From: Clostridia bacterium
GTDB taxonomy: Bacteria > Bacillota > Clostridia > Christensenellales > Aristaeellaceae
Reading direction: 5' to 3'
Assembly (NCBI GenBank): GCA_017395065.1
Contig: JAFPWH010000006.1
Location: 1-43,274, forward strand
DNA: 43,274 nt
The notes under the pieces were generated by a model. The model saw only the letters and a list, made by a program, of their open reading frames with translations. It ran no database searches and was not told the origin of the DNA. This document shows positions 9,013 to 17,313 of the stretch, in pieces (positions within the stretch are counted from its first letter, which is position 1; each line of letters begins with the position of its first letter). Both the position numbers and the translations under genes were made by a program.

Positions 9013-9408
9013 TCACCCGTCCCCGACCGGGCCGATCTCCCCGCACAGATACGCGCAGCCCCGCCTTTCCATTTCCCGCCGGGCACAGGAAAACGCCCGT
9101 TCGATCTCCGAAGGGAACGGCCGCGCAAAGCCCCTTTCTTTTTCGTATTCGGCCCTGTCCTCCTCTTCCTCCGAAATGTGCTTAAGGGTCAGATACACGT
9201 ATTTCACTTCGCCCTTTCCCCTGCGGTACGCCGCGTAGTATTTGTCCAGCCAGACCTCGGCTCCGTCGCGTGAGAAATGCAGCGGCATGGGCGGTTCGCC
9301 CAGCCAATTCCTTATCACCTCGCTCTTTGCGACCTGCGGCAGCAAAAGCCGCCTGCACAGCCCGCTTCCGAGCTTATACAGCGCCTCCGGGTCAATGCAC
9401 TGCTTCAT
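9013..9408 (-). CDS. Conserved-looking hypothetical protein
   Basis: A 131-residue soluble protein that I do not recognise. It has an aromatic, charged central part (WLDKYYAAYRRGKGEVKYVYL near residue 53, quoted here only to its tyrosine-rich core) and a Cys-containing tail (CARREMERRGCAYLC). No signal peptide or membrane span is present. Its start overlaps the end of the gene at 9392-9766 by 17 bases, so the two are translationally coupled and probably work together. The codon pattern matches the surrounding chromosome, which argues for a real gene. Confidence 0.65.
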   Translation of the reverse strand: MKQCIDPEALYKLGSGLCRRLLLPQVAKSEVIRNWLGEPPMPLHFSRDGAEVWLDKYYAAYRRGKGEVKYVYLTLKHISEEEEDRAEYEKERGFARPFPSEIERAFSCARREMERRGCAYLCGEIGPVGDG

Positions 9409-9766
9409 GCGCCGCCTCGCCTTCCGCCTTTTCCATCACGTCCTCCAGTTCGTGCATCGCCCTCGAAAAGCGCGCGCGAAAGCCCGAGCGGCTGAGCCCC
9501 AGCCCCGCCGTCAGCACGTCCCTGTCCACGCCGAAGACGAAGACCATCTCGATCAAAAGCGCAAGGGCGGGCGAAGGCATTTTCCGAATGAGCCGGAGCG
9601 TGTCGTTTTTGAGCGCCTCCAGCTGCCTGTCCCTTTTTTCGCCAAGGCGCATTAGCTCCCCATCGTCCTTCCCCCCGGCGCAGGCGCGCATGAGCCGCGT
9701 CTGCTTTCTGAGCAAAGCGATCCTTTCCAGCCTTTCGGCCGCGCGAGGGCAATTCGATTTCGTCAT
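9392..9766 (-). CDS. Small putative DNA-binding protein, sigma-region-4-like tail
   Basis: A 124-residue protein of unknown family. The first 60 residues are a highly charged helical stretch rich in Arg, Glu and Leu. Residues about 80-115 (VDRDVLTAGLGLSRSGFRAR and following) look like a helix-turn-helix of the sigma-70 region 4 kind. The ATG at 9766 is preferred over one nine codons upstream because AAAGGAAG precedes it. It is divergent from the XRE-uvrB operon, sharing about 200 bp of control region, and is coupled to the downstream hypothetical gene. The DNA-binding role is inferred from pattern only. Confidence 0.6.
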   Translation of the reverse strand: MTKSNCPRAAERLERIALLRKQTRLMRACAGGKDDGELMRLGEKRDRQLEALKNDTLRLIRKMPSPALALLIEMVFVFGVDRDVLTAGLGLSRSGFRARFSRAMHELEDVMEKAEGEAAHEAVH

Positions 9767-9833
9767 CGCAAAACACTTCCTTTCCCGTTTCAAAAGCTTT
9801 TCCGTTCAAAATACAAGAATAAACAAAACGAAG

Positions 9834-9862
9834 TTGACACGCGCGCCGCCGTATGATACAAT
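9834..9862 (+). promoter_or_regulatory. Strong sigma-A promoter of the XRE-uvrB operon
   Basis: A consensus TTGACA (9834-9839), 17 bp, then TACAAT (9857-9862). The expected start of transcription is near 9869, leaving a leader of about 115 nt before the XRE start codon. Confidence 0.85.
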
Positions 9863-9894
9863 GGTTGGCGCAACCGACTTGCGACTGTGCAAGT
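9863..9894. promoter_or_regulatory. Two inverted repeats over the transcription start (candidate operator)
   Basis: GGTTG-gcg-CAACC (9863-9875) and ACTTGC-gactgt-GCAAGT (9877-9894) lie directly behind the -10 box. Their position suits a repressor, most simply the XRE protein encoded just downstream. No B. subtilis-type SOS box (CGAAC-N4-GTTCG) is visible. Confidence 0.5.
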
Positions 9895-9923
9895 ATATCG
9901 CAACACAGATAAGACTTCAAACA

Positions 9924-9975
9924 AAAGAATGCGCAAATTTTCTGCGCGTTCTTTGTGCGGTTTTCACAAAGGAGG
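9924..9975 (+). promoter_or_regulatory. Mutually exclusive leader hairpins ahead of the XRE ribosome site
   Basis: Hairpin 1 pairs AAAGAAUGCGC (9924-9934) with GCGCGUUCUUU (9944-9954). Hairpin 2 pairs CUUUGUG (9951-9957) with CACAAAG (9965-9971). The two share bases 9951-9954, so only one can form. Hairpin 2 reaches the first G of the GGAGG ribosome site (9971-9975). This suggests attenuation or translation control, but is seen only as sequence. Confidence 0.45.
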
Positions 9976-9983
9976 ATCAGCGG

Positions 9984-10379
9984 ATGTTATTTGGTGAAAA
10001 GCTTCGTCTCGCGCGGGTCAACGCGCATCTGACCCAGGCGCAGCTGGCCCAGAAGCTGGGCATCGCAAAGCGCACGCTGGAGGGGTACGAGTCCGGCAGC
10101 TTCTATCCCAGAAAGCGCAAGGTCTACGACGAACTGGCCGAGCTGTTTCAGGTCGACAGAAACTGGTTCCTGACCGAGGACGGCGACGACGCCGAAGAGA
10201 GCGCAAAAAGGGACATGGACGAGGTATTAAGGAGCGTGACCGCGCTCTATTCCGGCGGCCGCCTCAGCGAAAACGACAAGGACGCCCTCGCCCGCGCGCT
10301 GATGGACGCCTACTGGACGGCCAAGGGCAAGGCAATTTCCGAAAAGAGCGACGAGGGCGCAGAGGAAGAGCATGTTTGA
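9984..10379 (+). CDS. XRE family transcriptional regulator coupled to uvrB
   Basis: A 131-residue protein with an N-terminal Cro/CI-type helix-turn-helix (residues 5-55). The recognition region is [20 protein letters not shown], followed by a phage-repressor-like [11 protein letters not shown]. The C-terminal half is charged and helical, with no LexA peptidase motif. The start at 9984 has GGAGG 9 bases upstream. The gene overlaps uvrB by 8 bases (its TGA lies just past the uvrB ATG), so translation is coupled. The local inverted repeats suggest autoregulation. A regulator in this place implies that uvrB is controlled locally, which is unusual. Confidence 0.88.
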   Translation: MLFGEKLRLARVNAHLTQAQLAQKLGIAKRTLEGYESGSFYPRKRKVYDELAELFQVDRNWFLTEDGDDAEESAKRDMDEVLRSVTALYSGGRLSENDKDALARALMDAYWTAKGKAISEKSDEGAEEEHV

Positions 10380-12381
10380 GATCAAGAGCGACTTTCAGCC
10401 CCGGGGCGATCAGCCCGAGGCCATCGACGCGCTGGTAAAGGGCCTCGAAAAGGGCCTCCGGCATCAGGTGCTTTTAGGCGTCACCGGCAGCGGAAAGACC
10501 TTCACGATGGCAAACGTCATACAGCGCATGCAGCGGCCCACGCTGGTCATCGCGCACAACAAGACGCTCGCGGCGCAACTGGCCGCGGAGTTCAAGGAGT
10601 TCTTTCCAAACAGCGCGGTGGGCTATTTCGTGTCGTATTACGACTATTACCAGCCCGAAGCCTACATTCCCTCCACCGACACCTACATCGAAAAGGACTC
10701 CTCGATCAACGACGAGATCGACCGCATGCGCCACAGCGCCACGAGCTGGCTGAGCGAGCGCAGGGACGTGATCATCGTGGCGTCGGTCAGCTGCATCTAC
10801 GGCATGGGCGACCCCGAGGAATACCGCGGCCAGAGCGTGTCGCTGCGGGAAGGGCAGCAGCTGGACCGCGACGAGCTGATCCGCCGCCTCGTGGACATTC
10901 AGTACACCCGCAACGACTTCGAAAGCCAGCGCGGCTCCTTCCGCGTGCGCGGCGAGGTCGTGGAGATCGTGCCAGCCTCGTTTTACGACAAGGCGCTGCG
11001 CGTGGAGTTTTTCGGAGACGAGATCGAGCGCATCAGCATGTGCGACACGGTGAGCGGCCGCGCGCAGAAATATCTGAGCCACGTGATCCTCTACCCCGCC
11101 AGCAACTACGTCACCAGCCGCCAGAAGCTTGAAAACGGCATCCTGCAGATCGAAAAAGACCGCGACGTCGAGGTAAAGGAGCTGGAGGAAAACGGCCGCC
11201 TGATCGAGGCGCAGCGCCTGAACCAGCGAACGACCTACGATCTGGAAATGCTCAGGGAGATCGGCTTCGTCAGCGGCATCGAAAACTATTCCCGCTACTT
11301 CGACGGAAGGCAGCCGGGTCAGCCGCCCTTTACGCTTTTAGACTATTTCCCGAAGGATTTTCTGGTCTTCATCGACGAAAGCCACGTGACCGTGCCCCAG
11401 ATCCGCGCGATGTACAACGGCGACTTCGCCCGCAAATCCACCCTGGTGGAGTTCGGCTTCCGCTTAAAGAGCGCCTTCGACAACCGGCCGCTCAAGTTCT
11501 ACGAGTTCGAGGAGCGCATCGGCCAGACCGTCTACGTCTCCGCGACGCCTGGCCCCTACGAAAAGGAGCGCGCGCAGCAGACCGTGGAGCAATTGATCCG
11601 CCCGACCGGCCTTCTGGACCCCGAGGTCAGCGTAAAGCCCGCCACGGGGCAGGTGGACGATCTGCTCGGCCAGCTTCGCCTGACCGTGGAAAACGGCGGG
11701 CGCGCGCTGGTGACGACGCTTACGAAAAGGAGCGCCGAAGCGCTGACGGAATACCTTCGCGAGATGGGCATCCGCGTCGAATACCTGCATTCGGACGTGG
11801 ACACGCTGGAGAGGATCGAGCTGCTCAGAAACCTGCGCCTTGGCCAATACGACGTGCTGGTCGGCATAAACCTTCTGCGCGAGGGGCTGGACCTGCCCGA
11901 GGTGCAACTGGTCGCCATATTGGACGCGGACAAGGAGGGCTTTTTGCGCAGCGAAACGTCGCTGGTTCAGACCGTGGGCCGCGCCGCCCGAAACGTCGAC
12001 GGCCGCGTGATCATGTACGCCGACAGCATAACGGAATCGATGCAGAAGGCCATCGACGAAACCAACCGCCGCCGCGCGATCCAGCAAAAATACAACGAGG
12101 AGCACGGCATAAAGCCCGAAAGCGTGCGCGCCGCCGTAAAGGAGCTGCTGGCCGTGACCCGCACCGCCGAAGCCGCCGCGCAGCCCGACATGAGCCCCGA
12201 AGAAAAACAGGCCGCCATCGACGAGCTTGAAGGCCGCATGCTGGAGGCCGCCGGCAGCCTGGACTTCGAAAAGGCCGCCAAGCTCCGCGACGAGCTCCTC
12301 GCCCTGAAAGGCGAAAAACCCATGGCCACCAACGAAAAAAGCAAGCGCGCCAAGCGCAAAGCGCTGAAGGGGAGAAGCTGA
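10372..12381 (+). CDS. uvrB: Excinuclease ABC subunit UvrB
   Basis: A 669-residue UvrB, the helicase-like damage-verification subunit of nucleotide excision repair, acting on DNA with UvrA and UvrC. Walker A is GVTGSGKT (residues 36-43). The beta-hairpin that probes DNA contains [12 protein letters not shown] (about 89-100). The Walker B/DEAD-like box is IDESHV (about 332), and the helicase motifs [13 protein letters not shown] and QTVGRAARN are in place. A C-terminal UVR motif (about residues 620-650) binds UvrC. The length is normal. uvrA and uvrC are not in the window. It is the second gene of the XRE-led operon. Confidence 0.98.
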   Translation: MFEIKSDFQPRGDQPEAIDALVKGLEKGLRHQVLLGVTGSGKTFTMANVIQRMQRPTLVIAHNKTLAAQLAAEFKEFFPNSAVGYFVSYYDYYQPEAYIPSTDTYIEKDSSINDEIDRMRHSATSWLSERRDVIIVASVSCIYGMGDPEEYRGQSVSLREGQQLDRDELIRRLVDIQYTRNDFESQRGSFRVRGEVVEIVPASFYDKALRVEFFGDEIERISMCDTVSGRAQKYLSHVILYPASNYVTSRQKLENGILQIEKDRDVEVKELEENGRLIEAQRLNQRTTYDLEMLREIGFVSGIENYSRYFDGRQPGQPPFTLLDYFPKDFLVFIDESHVTVPQIRAMYNGDFARKSTLVEFGFRLKSAFDNRPLKFYEFEERIGQTVYVSATPGPYEKERAQQTVEQLIRPTGLLDPEVSVKPATGQVDDLLGQLRLTVENGGRALVTTLTKRSAEALTEYLREMGIRVEYLHSDVDTLERIELLRNLRLGQYDVLVGINLLREGLDLPEVQLVAILDADKEGFLRSETSLVQTVGRAARNVDGRVIMYADSITESMQKAIDETNRRRAIQQKYNEEHGIKPESVRAAVKELLAVTRTAEAAAQPDMSPEEKQAAIDELEGRMLEAAGSLDFEKAAKLRDELLALKGEKPMATNEKSKRAKRKALKGRS

Positions 12382-12457
12382 GGAAAGCGCGGAAAGGCAA
12401 AGCAGCGCAAAACGAACAGGGAAAACAATCCCACAGGAAGGCGGCACAGGGATTTCT

Positions 12458-12481
12458 CCGTAGCGGCGGCAATCTGCCGCC
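12458..12481 (+). repeat. Family A hairpin unit downstream of uvrB
   Basis: A single core (CCGTAGCGGCGGC, loop, TGCCGCC) lies 77 bases after the uvrB stop and is followed by GTATACGAACAGGCGCACC, a spacer shared with the units at 12594 and 16035. No clear T-tract terminator is seen for uvrB. Confidence 0.85.
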
Positions 12482-12680
12482 ATGGGCGCTGCGTATACGA
12501 ACAGGCGCACCGTAAAGCGCAATTCTCCCCGCGTATCCGCCGCACTCACGGCGGCTCTGAAGGTCGCAACAGTGGTACAGCATGTGCATCTCTCCGTAGC
12601 GGCGGCAATCTGCCGCCATGGGCATTGCGTATACGAACAGGCGCACCGTAAAGCGCAATTCTCCCCGCGTATCCGCCGCC

Positions 12681-12903
12681 AAAAGCCTTCCCCTCTGGGG
12701 AAGGTGGCACGGCGCAGCCGTGACGGATGAGGTCGTACTCCTTGCGAAATACGGCGCTAACCGCCGTTCCCGCTTGACCTCATCAGTCAGCCTTCGGCTG
12801 ACAGCTTCTCGCCTGCGGGCTCGGTCCCGGTTCGGCTCTGAAAGCCCACTGGGCTTTCATTCACTACCGAACCGCGCTTCGCGCCCCAGAGGGGAAGCCT
12901 TGG
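12681..12903. repeat. Family B element, copy 1
   Basis: About 223 bp. It begins AAAAGCCTTCCCCTCTGGGG and ends with the inverted complement CCCCAGAGGGGAAG (12884-12897) plus CCTTGG, giving 14-bp terminal inverted repeats. Inside are short hairpins such as GTCAGCC-TTC-GGCTGAC and GAAAGCCC-ACT-GGGCTTTC. No coding capacity. It resembles a miniature inverted-repeat element. Confidence 0.8.
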
Positions 12904-12907
12904 CCCC

Positions 12908-13128
12908 AAAAGCCTTCCCCTCTGGGGAAGGTGGCGCCGTCAGGCGACGGATGAGGTCGTTCTCCTTGCGAAATCACGGCGCTAATCGCCATTCCCGCTT
13001 GACCTCATCAGTCAGCCTCCGGCTGACAGCTTCTCACCTGCGGGCTCGGTCCCGGTTCGGCTCTGAAAGCCCACTGGGCTTTCATTCACTACCGAACCGC
13101 GCTTCGCGCCCCGGAGGGGAAGCCTTTG
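12908..13128. repeat. Family B element, copy 2
   Basis: Same structure as copy 1, in tandem with it. It differs at the left inner part (GGTGGCGCCGTCAGGCGACGG replaces the CGGCGCAGCCGTG form) and at the right end (CCCCGGAGGGGAAG, 13109-13122). The left-inner change keeps a small hairpin (GCCGTCAGGCGACGG region), so variation is structure-preserving. Confidence 0.8.
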
Positions 13129-13326
13129 CACGCCGCTGCGTTTTTTCCTCAGGCGCTGTTTTCCGCCTACCCGCTTCGCCCGTGGCGGCAGATTGCCGCC
13201 GCTACGGGGAAACGCGATGCCGTTGCCCCAAAACGGGTTTCTCCGCATACACAACAAATATGGCGGCCTTGAAGGCCGCCGCTGCGGTGTTATACCGTAT
13301 TTTTATCTCGTTTCTGTCTTTCCGTT

Positions 13327-15789
13327 TTACTCCACGTATTCATACACCCTGACCCCGTGCTGACCGGCCCAATCGGCGGCGTAGCTGCCCTTCTTTGCAA
13401 ACAGTACGATCTCACTTCCACTGAAAGCGTCTGCGTCGATGTCCGTCACGCCCGCGGGGACGATCACGACGTTTACGCCCGGCAAATTGGCAAAGGCGTT
13501 TTTTTCGATGTGGGTCAGGTCTTCCGGGAGCTTTAAGCAGCTGTTCAAGCGCACCGTGTCAAAGCCGTTTTGTGACGCCCAGGCCTGCGCCGCGGAGTCG
13601 GAGAAGCAGTACAGAACGTGTATGTTCGGGTAGGAGAACGCGCCCTGCGAAAGAATCGTCTCTTCTCCGAGGATAAAGACGTTCGTCAGCGTGTGGCAAT
13701 TCCCGAACGCGTAATAGCCTACGTTTGCGACCCTTTCGGGGATCACGACGTCCGTCAGGGCAAAGCAGTCGGCAAACGCGTATTCGCCGATCTGCGTCAC
13801 ACTTGCAGGGATCACGACGCTCTCCAGGCTTATGCAATATACGAACGCGTTGTCGCCTATACTCGTCACGCCCCCGGGGATCGTGACGCTTCGAAGCTCC
13901 GTGCATTCCATGAACAGGTAGCTGCCGACCGTCGTGATACCGCTCGGCAGAGAGACGGACATGAGAGAGGTGCAATTGGCGAACACGCCGTCGCCCAAAC
14001 TCGTCACGCTGTCGGGTACGGAGACTTCCGAAAGCGGGCATTCGGCGAATGCGTAATCGCCTATACTTTCAAGCCCGTCCGGCAGTACGACGTCCGTAAG
14101 GCCTCTATCACAGAAAAAAGCATGTTGACCGATCCTGGTAAGGCCTGTGGGCAGCGAAATGTTGGTCAGATTTTCACAGCCAGAAAACGCATGTTCGCCT
14201 ATGCCCTTCACGCTTTCGGGAATTGAGACGTCTGTAAGCCCTGTACAGTCGGTAAACCAGTAGTCGCCGATCTCCGTCACGCCGTCACAGATCGTCACGG
14301 AAGAAAGAGAAGAGCATCCGTAGAAAGCATAGATACCAATGCTTATCACACTTCCGGGAATCGTGAAAGCCGCAAGTCCTGTACAGCTTTCAAAAGCACG
14401 TTCACCAATCTCGGTTACGCTATCCGGGATCGTTATGTCCGTCAGCGATATGCAGTTATTGAACATAAAAGGTGCGACAGTGGAAAGCCCTTGGGGCAGG
14501 CGTATGCTCTCAAGTGCGCTGCATAATACGAAGGCACTTTCTCCGATGCGTGATACGTTGTCCGGGATCGTTATCTCCGTCAGCTGTACGCAGCCGGCGA
14601 AAGCGTACTCTGCGATTGACGTGACGCTTTGGGGGATCGTGACGGCCGTTTTTCCGGTGGGGCAGCAGACGAGCTCGCTCATGGCCTTATTGTACAGCAC
14701 GCCGTCCTGCGAAGAAAAGGAAGGGTTGTCTGCGTCCACCGAAATGGAAGACATGTTTATGCACGACCCGAACGCATAGTGGCCGATGCTCGTGACGCCG
14801 GCCGGGATCGCGATGCTGCCGAGCGCGCCGCAGTTTCTGAACGCGCCGGCTCCGATGCGGGTCACGCTGTCCGGGATCGTCACGGCCGCGAGGTTTACGC
14901 AGTCGCTGCATGAAGCGTCGCCGATCTCCATCACGCCCTCCGGGAAGGACAGGCTCGTCTTGCCGCTCGGGCAGCAGATCAGCGTTTTGAGTGCGCTGTC
15001 GTACACCGCTCCGTCATATGACGCAAAGGACGCGTTGCCCGATGCGACGTTCACGGCGGTGAGCGCCGTGCAGTACGAGAACGGATTTCTGCCGATCCGG
15101 TTCACGTTCGCGGGGATCGTAATGCTGCTAAGCGACGGGCAGTCGTGAAACGCGTAGTCCTCAATGGCGGTCAGGCTGTCCGGAAGATCGATGTGCGCAA
15201 GCGACGAGCATCCCGTAAAGGTATGCTGCTCGATGCGCGTCAGCGAATCGGGAAGGCGGACGTAGGTAAGATTCACGCACCCGTTGAAGGCGCTCATGCC
15301 AAGAAGCGTGACGCCGTTTGGCAGGTCGATCCGACCAAGCTGCGTGCAGTTGGCAAAAGCGCTCTGCCCGATCCCGGTAAGGCTCTCCGGCAGGTCGATT
15401 TCGGCAAGGCTTTCACAATCGAAGAAAGCGTATTGGCCGATCCGGGTAAGGCTGTCCGGCAGGTCGACGTCGGAAAGATTCGCCAGGCAATAAAACGCCG
15501 AGTTACCGACGGACGTGACGCCCTCTTCTACGACGGCCCGCTCGACCAGATCGGCGTAATCCGCCCACGGATTGTACAGGAAATTGTCTGCCATCTCACC
15601 GCTTCCGCTGAAGGTCAGCGTGCCGTCGTCGAGCAGCGTCCAGGTCACGTTGTCGCCGTTTGCGCCGCAGTCGCCGGAGGCGATGACCTCCGCGCCGTCT
15701 CCTTCCGCCGCGGCGATCGTCGCCGCGCCGCTCAAAAGCATCGCGGCCGCCGTGAGCCAGGCGGCGACATGTTTGAACAGGGTCTTCAT
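13327..15789 (-). CDS. Secreted BspA-type leucine-rich-repeat protein
   Basis: An 820-residue exported protein. A signal peptide (MKTLFKHVAAWLTAAAMLLSG, cleavage after AAA near residue 28) is followed by a small beta-rich N-terminal domain with the GDNVTWTLLDDGTLTFSGSG motif common in gut Firmicute surface proteins. From about residue 95 to 790 there are roughly 25-29 LRR_5 repeats of about 23 residues, of the form I(G/E)..AF..C..L..I.(L/I)P.SVT. The protein ends without an LPXTG or SLH anchor. BspA-type repeats bind host or bacterial surfaces; the ligand here is unknown. The gene stands alone between two direct composite repeats. Confidence 0.92.
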   Translation of the reverse strand: MKTLFKHVAAWLTAAAMLLSGAATIAAAEGDGAEVIASGDCGANGDNVTWTLLDDGTLTFSGSGEMADNFLYNPWADYADLVERAVVEEGVTSVGNSAFYCLANLSDVDLPDSLTRIGQYAFFDCESLAEIDLPESLTGIGQSAFANCTQLGRIDLPNGVTLLGMSAFNGCVNLTYVRLPDSLTRIEQHTFTGCSSLAHIDLPDSLTAIEDYAFHDCPSLSSITIPANVNRIGRNPFSYCTALTAVNVASGNASFASYDGAVYDSALKTLICCPSGKTSLSFPEGVMEIGDASCSDCVNLAAVTIPDSVTRIGAGAFRNCGALGSIAIPAGVTSIGHYAFGSCINMSSISVDADNPSFSSQDGVLYNKAMSELVCCPTGKTAVTIPQSVTSIAEYAFAGCVQLTEITIPDNVSRIGESAFVLCSALESIRLPQGLSTVAPFMFNNCISLTDITIPDSVTEIGERAFESCTGLAAFTIPGSVISIGIYAFYGCSSLSSVTICDGVTEIGDYWFTDCTGLTDVSIPESVKGIGEHAFSGCENLTNISLPTGLTRIGQHAFFCDRGLTDVVLPDGLESIGDYAFAECPLSEVSVPDSVTSLGDGVFANCTSLMSVSLPSGITTVGSYLFMECTELRSVTIPGGVTSIGDNAFVYCISLESVVIPASVTQIGEYAFADCFALTDVVIPERVANVGYYAFGNCHTLTNVFILGEETILSQGAFSYPNIHVLYCFSDSAAQAWASQNGFDTVRLNSCLKLPEDLTHIEKNAFANLPGVNVVIVPAGVTDIDADAFSGSEIVLFAKKGSYAADWAGQHGVRVYEYVE

Positions 15790-15851
15790 GTGCTCTCTTT
15801 CCTTTCTCGTATCCGGCGCTTCGGGGAAACGCCAACGTAAATCTTTTATTC

Positions 15852-15880
15852 AGTATATCATAAATCGCTCCGTCTGTCAT
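15852..15880 (-). promoter_or_regulatory. Promoter of the LRR gene
   Basis: On the minus strand ATGACA (15880-15875), 17 bp, then TATACT (15857-15852). The start codon follows at 15789 with a GGAAAGAG ribosome site. Confidence 0.6.
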
Positions 15881-15916
15881 GCGACAATTCGCCCGATCCG
15901 CGCGACAATTTGTCGC
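15880..15916. promoter_or_regulatory. Candidate operator upstream of the LRR promoter
   Basis: TGCGACAATT at 15880-15889 is repeated at 15902-15910, where it forms a 15-bp palindrome (GCGACAA-T-TTGTCGC, 15902-15916). Sites abut the -35 box, the place expected for an activator or repressor. No cognate regulator is identified. Confidence 0.45.
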
Positions 15917-16034
15917 ATCGGCTCTACCGGCAGGAGAATCGGGGACGAAAGGGCGAAAAACTGCACAAGACGGGTAAAAAACCGCATATTTGGGGGACGG
16001 GAGGAAGAGAAAGAGATAATTGCGGAGCACGTCT

Positions 16035-16500
16035 CCGTAGCGGCGGCAATCTGCCGCCATGGGCGTTACGTATACGAACAGGCGCACCGTAAAGCGCAAT
16101 TCTCCCCGCGTATCCGCCGCCAAAAGCCTTCCCCCTTGGGGAAGGTGGCGCCGTCAGGCGACGGATGAGGTCGTTCCTCTTGCGGAATTACCGAACAACC
16201 CGCCGTTCCCGCTTGACCTCATCAGTCAGCCTTCGGCTGACAGCTTCTCGCCTGCGGGCTCGGTCCCGGTTCGGCTTTGAAAGCCCACTGGGCTTTCATT
16301 CACTACCGAACCGCGCTTCGCGCCCCGGAGGGGAAGCCTTGGCACGCCGCTGCGTTTTCTCCTCAGGCGCTGTTTTCCGCCTACCCGCTTCGCCCGTGGC
16401 GGCAGATTGCCGCCGCTACAGCGATACGCGATGTTGGTGCCTCATAACGAATTTTCTCTGTATACGCAATAAATATGGCGGCCTTGAAGGCCGCCGCTAC
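16035..16500. repeat. Right composite repeat (A-B-A-A) beside the LRR gene
   Basis: Family A core 16035-16058, spacer with GTATACGAACAGGCGCACC, one family B element, inverted A core about 16398-16419 and a variant inverted core 16477-16500. It is in the same orientation as the composite at 12594-13287 and shares its spacers closely. No gene is seen from 15917 to 16579. Confidence 0.88.
16122..16342. repeat. Family B element, copy 3
   Basis: About 221 bp, close to copy 2, with ends CTTCCCCCTTGGGG and CCCCGGAGGGGAAG (16323-16336). The left arm has a small change that weakens the terminal pairing relative to copies 1 and 2. Confidence 0.8.
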
Positions 16501-16579
16501 AATGGAGCGCGATGCTGTCGCTTCAAAACGGGGGGTTCCCGTATGCGCGGCAGCTGTGCTGCCGATCATTTCCCCTGCC

Positions 16580-17302
16580 TCACAGGTCAAAAATCATCTC
16601 GAACAGCGCCCTTGCGAACAAACCGTGCATGCTTTCGTTCGGATGGTTTACGTGGTTGGACAGCAGGCGGGTCGTGTCCGCGCCGAGGGCGCTTAGCTTT
16701 TTCCATTGCGAATAGCAGTCGCAAAGCGGCACGTTTTCCGTTTCGCACAGCTTTTTCAGCGCGTCCATGTACAGGTCCATCGTGCCGTCGTTTTGGCGGG
16801 CGACGACGGGTGAGATCACGCTTCGCAGGAAGGAGTCTTCCTCCGCGAGCAGGCGCGTACCCATCATGTTGGGGCTTAAGCAGATCGTTTCGACGTCCGC
16901 ATCCCTTAAGGACACGAAGATCATGCGCATCGCGTCCAGATACGTCCCCAGCTTTTCCTTTCCGCCGCAGGCGTCGTTCAAGCCGAAGCAGACGACGGCG
17001 AGGTCGGGCTGAAATGAGATGACGTCCCTTTGCAGGCGCTTTAAGCCCCCCGGCGCGCTGTCGCCGCTGATGCCGGCGTCGATTATGTTGATCGGGCAGG
17101 CCGGGAACACGTCCTCGATCATCTGCTTCAGTTGGTGGTGATAGGCGCGGGAGGGGCGGTACTCGGTATCGATCGCGTTTTCCCCGCTCCGGTAGATCTC
17201 AAAGCAGCCGTGCGTCACGCTGTCGCCCAAAAAGGCGAGCGTTACGGGGCGGTGCCCCCATGGGTCCCTGCATTTATCGGCGATGCGCTGTGCGATTTTC
17301 AT
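16580..17302 (-). CDS. SGNH/GDSL-type hydrolase
   Basis: A 240-residue SGNH-superfamily esterase, probably a cytoplasmic deacetylase or esterase acting on acylated sugars. Block I is FLGDSVTHG with the nucleophile serine, block II holds the glycine (DAGISGDSA), block III is FGLNDA with the oxyanion asparagine, and the terminal block is NHVNHPNESMHG with the catalytic Asp/His region altered to N-E-S-M-H. The ATG at 17302 is chosen because a GTGAGG box overlaps the previous stop codon. No signal peptide. It is the last gene of the six-gene glycan operon, suggesting that it removes acyl groups from the glycans handled there. Confidence 0.85.
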   Translation of the reverse strand: MKIAQRIADKCRDPWGHRPVTLAFLGDSVTHGCFEIYRSGENAIDTEYRPSRAYHHQLKQMIEDVFPACPINIIDAGISGDSAPGGLKRLQRDVISFQPDLAVVCFGLNDACGGKEKLGTYLDAMRMIFVSLRDADVETICLSPNMMGTRLLAEEDSFLRSVISPVVARQNDGTMDLYMDALKKLCETENVPLCDCYSQWKKLSALGADTTRLLSNHVNHPNESMHGLFARALFEMIFDL

Positions 17303-17313
17303 ACTTTTTCGCC

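Larger units (their letters stand above)
12594..13287. repeat. Left composite repeat (A-B-B-A-A) beside the LRR gene
   Basis: Order: family A core 12594-12617; two tandem family B elements; an inverted family A core about 13184-13206; and a variant inverted core 13262-13287 (stem GGCGGCCTT/AAGGCCGCC). Apart from the extra B copy, the layout and spacers match the composite at 16035-16500 in the same orientation. The gap 12382-13326 holds no gene that I can support. Confidence 0.88.
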
